Source of the DNA: Cellvibrionaceae bacterium
GTDB taxonomy: Bacteria; Pseudomonadota; Gammaproteobacteria; Pseudomonadales; Cellvibrionaceae
Length of the DNA stretch: 10,665 nucleotides
NCBI GenBank assembly: GCA_025800435.1
Contig: JAOXRV010000837.1
Location: 1 to 10,665, forward strand
Reading direction: 5' to 3'
Positions 7,131 to 10,665 of this stretch are shown piece by piece (the stretch's first letter is position 1; every line of letters begins with the position of its first letter). A program made the translations under genes and the position numbers. Under the pieces are notes generated by a model, which made no database searches, was not told where the DNA came from, and was given only the letters and a program-made list of their open reading frames with translations.

Positions 7131-9197
7131 TTGCAACACAAATCGGCCCGGGAGCTGTTTAACCCGCTGCAAAAAAAACGCCGCTTTAGCCGGCGCAGTA
7201 AACTATTGCTAGGCCTGGCGCTGTTGCTACTGTCGGCGCTGGCCTGGTTTTTATTTGCCGCCCAGGCACTATTGCTGCGGCCCCAGCCTGGCGATGCCAA
7301 TATCGAACTTGAGGCCTGGTTAAAACTGCCCTTCGGGGAAGAAATTTTACTGTTGCCCGGCGCCTACCAACTGCAGGCCAGCGCCCCCGGCTACCACCCC
7401 CTAACACTGGCGTTTGAATTGGGCGAACAAACCCTAGAACTGCCCGTAAGCCTAAAAAAACTGCCCGGTTCAGTACAGCTGCAACTGCGCGAGCAAGGTG
7501 GCGCCCCGCTGCGCCAAGCCGAGCAGCTGCGCATTCAATTAATCGGTGCCAGCAACAGCGAAGCCGGCGCCAATACCCTACTGGAAAATATCGAGGCAGG
7601 CCCCTACCAACTGCAGCTTAAACACCCACTGTATCAGGATTATCTGGCGCCCATAGATGTCACGGGCCTCGGCCAGTTGCAACAACAGACCATTGAGCTC
7701 AGCCCCAACTACGGTCTCCTCAATATTACCGCCAGTGATGAGGGCGCTGGGATAAGCCTCAATGGCAAGGCCTTAGGCGAACCGCCAATGAGCGTGGCGC
7801 TAGCCCCCGGCGAGCACGAAATCAGCCTGAGTAAAGGCGGCTTTAAAAGCCACAGTGAGTGGCGAGAGCTCAGTCCTAGGTCCGAGCAAACTTTGCAATT
7901 TGCGCCGCTACAAGCGGCCGATGCGCTGCTTGCACTGGGCAGTTACCCGAGCGGGGCTGGGGTGACCGTCAATGGCCAGTACCGGGGTGAAACCCCGATT
8001 GAACTGGCGCTAGAGCCGGGCCGCCAATACCAGCTGCGCCTCTACCAAGCGGGTTTTAAACGGCACAGCAAAAGCGTGCAACTGGCCAAGGGCGAACAAC
8101 AACAGCTGCATATAAAACTGAACGCTGAGCTGGGTCAGGTCGAGGTTCAAGCGAGCCCCGCCGGCGCTAAAATTCTGGTGGATGGCAAGCTGGTGAAGGC
8201 GGGCCAACGGCTGCAACTGCCCGCCCGCCCGACGCGCATTCAAGTCAGCGCTGCAGGCTATGTCAGCCAGAGCCGCAGCATCACCCCGAGCCCTAAGCGC
8301 CCCCAAAACCTGAGTTTTAAATTGCAGACCGAGGCCCAGGCCAAGCTGGCCAAATTAAAACCCAGCATCACCGCTCCGGATGGCCAAACCCTAAAGCTGA
8401 TGCGCCCCAAGGCCGAGCTAACACTGGGCAGCTCTCGCCGCCAGCAGGGCCGGCGTGCCAATGAGGCCCAGTGGCCAGCCAGTATCGGGCGGCTGTTTTA
8501 TGTGGGCAGCAAAGAGGTCAGCAACGCCCAGTACCGGCAGTTTGACCCCAAGCACTCATCCAAGCACAGCAAGCGGGTCAGTTTGGATAACGACAATCAC
8601 CCGGTGGTGAATATCAGTTGGCAGCAGGCCGCAAGCTATTGCAATTGGCTGTCCGACAAAGCCGGCCTGCCGCGCTTTTATAACAGCAGCGGCGACGGTA
8701 TTAGCGGCTTCAACCCCAAGGCCAGCGGCTACCGCCTGCTGACCGAACTGGAGTGGGCTTGGCTAGCGCGCTGGCAAGGGGGCAAAATGAAAAAATACGC
8801 CTGGGGTGAAAAATTGCAGGCGGGCCAGGCCAAGGCCAATTACGGTGGTAACTACGCCGACCGCAGCGCCGCTGCTCAGGTGGGTGTTATTTTAAGCAAT
8901 TACAGCGATGGCTATGCGGTTAGCGCCCCAGTTGGCAGCTTTGCCGCCGATGCCCATGGGCTTTACGATATCAGCGGTAACGCCGCCGAGTGGCTGCACG
9001 ATTTTTATCAAATTCACAGCGGCCTCAGCCAGAAAACCAGGGTCGATTCCTACGGCCCAAGCAAGGGTAAATACCATGTGGTACGCGGCCCCAATTGGAC
9101 CTCGGGCAGCATCAGCGAGCTGCGCCTGGCGTTTCGCGACTATGGCAAAGATGGCAAGCGTCATATAGGCTTTAGAATTGCTCGCAATGCCCTATAG
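7131..9197 (+). CDS. Membrane-anchored PEGA-repeat protein with FGE/SUMF1-like domain
   Basis: This 688-residue protein starts at a TTG with a well-placed AGGAG. A basic N-terminus and one TM helix (about 24-47) put the rest in the periplasm. PEGA-like units follow at about 54-108, 196-259, 265-330 and 335-398, with a degenerate unit at 112-192. The clearest has GSYPSGAGVTVNGQYRGETP and then LEPGRQYQLRLYQAGFKRHS. Residues about 420-688 are an FGE-sulfatase (SUMF1) fold: HPVVNISWQQAASYCNWLS (490-508), YRLLTELEWAWLAR (534-547), YAWGE, APVGSFAADAHGLYDISGNA (599-618), EWLHDFY (620-626), VVRGPNW (650-656) and HIGFRIAR (678-685). The two catalytic cysteines of true formylglycine-generating enzymes are replaced (Ser658 and Glu663 by position), and no EgtB-type iron triad is evident. 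It is probably a binding module rather than an oxidase. Gene spacing ties it to the motor genes downstream. Confidence 0.94.
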   Translation: MQHKSARELFNPLQKKRRFSRRSKLLLGLALLLLSALAWFLFAAQALLLRPQPGDANIELEAWLKLPFGEEILLLPGAYQLQASAPGYHPLTLAFELGEQTLELPVSLKKLPGSVQLQLREQGGAPLRQAEQLRIQLIGASNSEAGANTLLENIEAGPYQLQLKHPLYQDYLAPIDVTGLGQLQQQTIELSPNYGLLNITASDEGAGISLNGKALGEPPMSVALAPGEHEISLSKGGFKSHSEWRELSPRSEQTLQFAPLQAADALLALGSYPSGAGVTVNGQYRGETPIELALEPGRQYQLRLYQAGFKRHSKSVQLAKGEQQQLHIKLNAELGQVEVQASPAGAKILVDGKLVKAGQRLQLPARPTRIQVSAAGYVSQSRSITPSPKRPQNLSFKLQTEAQAKLAKLKPSITAPDGQTLKLMRPKAELTLGSSRRQQGRRANEAQWPASIGRLFYVGSKEVSNAQYRQFDPKHSSKHSKRVSLDNDNHPVVNISWQQAASYCNWLSDKAGLPRFYNSSGDGISGFNPKASGYRLLTELEWAWLARWQGGKMKKYAWGEKLQAGQAKANYGGNYADRSAAAQVGVILSNYSDGYAVSAPVGSFAADAHGLYDISGNAAEWLHDFYQIHSGLSQKTRVDSYGPSKGKYHVVRGPNWTSGSISELRLAFRDYGKDGKRHIGFRIARNAL

Positions 9198-9205
9198 GTT
9201 CTGAA

Positions 9206-9436
9206 ATGAATAAATTTTTATTACTGACATTGCTGCTGGCACTGCCGAGCCTTGCACAGCAGAGCGCCCCCGAAGCTGAGGCCAAGCCAAAGCAGGCCCC
9301 GGCAAAGGCTGAACAAAAGGCCGCCGGGGCGCCTGCTAAGCCCAAGCCCAAAACCGAGGCCAAAGCCCAACCCAAATTTAAACCCAGCGAAGAAATTTCC
9401 GAAGATCTGCCGGTTTCATTCCCGGTGGATATTTAA
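9206..9436 (+). CDS. Small secreted Lys/Pro/Ala-rich protein
   Basis: This 76-residue protein has a signal peptide MNKFLLLTLLLALPSLAQ. The middle is Lys/Pro/Ala/Glu-rich (KPKQAPAKAEQ ... KPKPKTEAKAQPKFKP), like the extended periplasmic linker of TonB. It ends in SEEISEDLPVSFPVDI, which looks like a short binding tail. It sits eight bases after the PEGA/FGE gene and 14 bases before the channel gene, so it is almost certainly co-translated with them. No domain is recognised. Short, low-complexity genes are easily false, but the signal peptide, the tight spacing on both sides and the non-repetitive tail support this one. It could be a flexible adaptor or spacer between motor and envelope partners; that is inference. 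Confidence 0.72.
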   Translation: MNKFLLLTLLLALPSLAQQSAPEAEAKPKQAPAKAEQKAAGAPAKPKPKTEAKAQPKFKPSEEISEDLPVSFPVDI

Positions 9437-9450
9437 CAAAGGAGCAGCCC

Positions 9451-10260
9451 ATGCGCCGCAACGGCTACGATTTTATCTTTCAGGTATTTGCCCTGATTAT
9501 CGCCACCATTGTGGTACACGCGGTATTTGTGACCGTGATTCGCCCCAACGCGGATGCCATTTTACAGGCCCAGGCGGCGCTGCAGGCATCGGGCCAGGCC
9601 TTTGTGGCCGAACGCTCAATCTATGTGGTGTTGCGCGATTACGAGCAGGAGGCCTGTTTTATTTTAATGCTGTGGGCGCTGGCAATTATGGGTTTAAAGG
9701 CCTGGCAAACCAAACAAGAGCGCAGTTTTTTACAGCTCGACCTGCTCAATATTGCCGAGGGCAGCCAGATATACTCCAACGACACCGCGCGCCTGGCCGA
9801 GCCACTGCAACAACTGCCGCCACTGCAGCAGAGCTACCTACTGCCGCGGGCATTGTTACAAGCCCTGCGTCGCTTTGGCTCCAGCCACACCATGGGCGAT
9901 GCGGCCTCGGCCATTAAGGAGTCCTGCGATACCGAATCGGACCGACTCGACTCGGAGCTGGCGATGGTGCGCTATATTGCCTGGGCCATTCCCTCGATTG
10001 GCTTTATCGGCACCGTGCGCGGTATCGGCGAGGCCTTAAGCCAAGCCCACAAAGCGGTAGAGGGGGATATTGTCGGGGTAACGGTCAGCCTCGGGGTGGC
10101 CTTTAACTCGACCTTTATCGCCCTGGTGATCAGCATTGTTATTATGTTTTTCACTCATCAGCTACAGCTAATGCAGGAGCGACTGGTGCTGGACACCCAA
10201 GATTACTGCGATACCCACCTACTGCGCCACCTCAATGTAGGCAGCCCGACGGAGCAGTAG
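9451..10260 (+). CDS. MotA/TolQ/ExbB-family proton channel protein
   Basis: This 269-residue inner-membrane protein follows a strong AAAGGAG ribosome site (9438-9444). Hydrophobic segments lie at about 8-31, 67-83, 175-195 and 208-235. The last two, with the loop between them, carry the family signature: IPSIGFIGTVRGIGEAL, then VSLGVAFNSTFIALVISIVI. Thr188 and Thr221 are 33 residues apart, the same distance as the pore threonines of ExbB (T148/T181) and TolQ (T145/T178), which fits a conserved proton path. Residues about 85-170 form the cytoplasmic part. The extra N-terminal TM helix gives four in all, compared with three in TolQ and ExbB. Family members form pentamers around two copies of a one-TM partner; the next gene is the obvious candidate. 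Confidence 0.93.
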   Translation: MRRNGYDFIFQVFALIIATIVVHAVFVTVIRPNADAILQAQAALQASGQAFVAERSIYVVLRDYEQEACFILMLWALAIMGLKAWQTKQERSFLQLDLLNIAEGSQIYSNDTARLAEPLQQLPPLQQSYLLPRALLQALRRFGSSHTMGDAASAIKESCDTESDRLDSELAMVRYIAWAIPSIGFIGTVRGIGEALSQAHKAVEGDIVGVTVSLGVAFNSTFIALVISIVIMFFTHQLQLMQERLVLDTQDYCDTHLLRHLNVGSPTEQ

Positions 10261-10263
10261 CAG

Positions 10264-10665
10264 ATGGCAAGGCGGCGCTTTAGCACCTTTAATTTATCTT
10301 TTTTGGATATTATGTCCTGTGGCTTTGGGGCTGTGGCGTTGATTTTTTTAATTATCAAACACGATATCGACAAGCGCCAACAGCTCACCCCCAACGATTT
10401 GCAGGCGGAAATTAATTTACTGCACGAAGATATTCAAACCGCCGAAGAACTCAAAGTGCGGGCCAAGAATACCCTTTCAGAACTGGACCAAGAACTGGTT
10501 CAAGCCCAGGGCTTGGCCCGTCGCATCAACAACGATATCGAGGCCACCCGCAGCCGCCTGGATGCCCTAAGCGAAACCGATGATGCCGCGGTAGAGCAGC
10601 TGCGTAAAGAAATTCAGCGCCTACAAGAACGCAAGCAAATACTGGAGGAAGAAGCGGTACAGGGC
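10264..10665 (+). CDS. Motor partner: one TM with TolR/ExbD-like Asp and coiled coil (partial)
   Basis: The first 134 codons of a longer gene are present, cut by the window edge. It starts three bases after the channel gene, with GGAG (10251-10254) inside that gene as ribosome site. Residues 1-10 are basic, then NLSFLDIMSCGFGAVALIFL (10-29) begins and forms most of a single TM helix. Asp15, just inside the helix and preceded by F-L, matches the place of the proton-carrying Asp of TolR (D23) and ExbD (D25), where the motif is PLLDV or PFIDV. Residues about 40-134 are a continuous charged coiled coil (LQAEINLLHEDIQTAEELK, then VEQLRKEIQRLQERKQILEE) on the periplasmic side. TolR and ExbD have no such coil here. 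Proteins with an FLD-M-SCGFGA anchor often carry a VWA domain later, as far as I recall; that part is not visible. Confidence 0.88.
   Translation, partial: MARRRFSTFNLSFLDIMSCGFGAVALIFLIIKHDIDKRQQLTPNDLQAEINLLHEDIQTAEELKVRAKNTLSELDQELVQAQGLARRINNDIEATRSRLDALSETDDAAVEQLRKEIQRLQERKQILEEEAVQG

Noticed and set aside
7032..7172. Longer N-terminus for the solute-binding protein beginning at 7172
   Set aside because: It would place about 47 extra residues before a proper signal peptide and overlap the start of the oppositely oriented PEGA gene.
7131..9197. Active formylglycine-generating enzyme for a sulfatase
   Set aside because: Both catalytic cysteine positions are substituted and no sulfatase gene is present in the window.
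9451..10665. Zorya-type defence system (ZorA/ZorB)
   Set aside because: The channel protein is only 269 residues and lacks the long cytoplasmic tail of ZorA. The coiled coil is on the partner, on the periplasmic side. No OmpA-like domain, nuclease or helicase gene is visible in the window.

Overview
The window looks like chromosomal DNA of a Gram-negative gammaproteobacterium. It has outer-membrane-type lipoproteins, Shine-Dalgarno sequences, dense short-gap operons and moderately high GC. The cold-shock and PurU proteins are gammaproteobacterial in style. A marine Cellvibrionales-like host is my guess from overall feel and cannot be proven from this sequence alone.

Layout. Positions 2-88 hold the last 28 codons of a cold-shock protein. 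A hairpin (103-137) lies between it and the convergent housekeeping gene purU (282-1157, minus). From 1254 to the right edge runs a co-oriented plus-strand locus that looks like one cell-envelope system. In order it encodes: a secreted helical/TPR-like protein with a possible TonB-C-like tail (1254-2456); a Ser/Pro-rich low-complexity lipoprotein (2550-3575); a CsgG-like lipoprotein with a glycine-rich hydrophobic segment (3609-4814); a membrane-anchored TPR protein with a PEGA-like tail (4811-6289); a membrane-anchored PEGA-repeat protein fused to a sulfatase-modifying-factor (FGE/SUMF1) fold without its catalytic cysteines (7131-9197); a small secreted Lys/Pro/Ala-rich protein (9206-9436); a MotA/TolQ/ExbB-type proton channel (9451-10260); and the start of its likely partner, a one-TM protein with a TolR/ExbD-like FLDIM segment and a long coiled coil, cut off by the window edge (10264-10665). 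A solute-binding-protein gene (6240-7031) sits on the opposite strand inside this row and overlaps the 3' end of the TPR gene.

How the genes may work together. The channel and the FLDIM protein are adjacent and very probably form a proton-driven inner-membrane motor. The other products are secreted, lipidated or anchored in the inner membrane with a periplasmic body, and they carry protein- or glycan-binding folds (TPR, PEGA, FGE-like, possibly TonB-C-like). The simplest reading is a trans-envelope machine in which proton flow moves a periplasmic coiled coil, with PEGA/TPR scaffolds linking it to outer-membrane lipoproteins. I do not recognise a named system with this gene set. Its substrate and role are unknown, and the function is inferred from domain types and gene order only.
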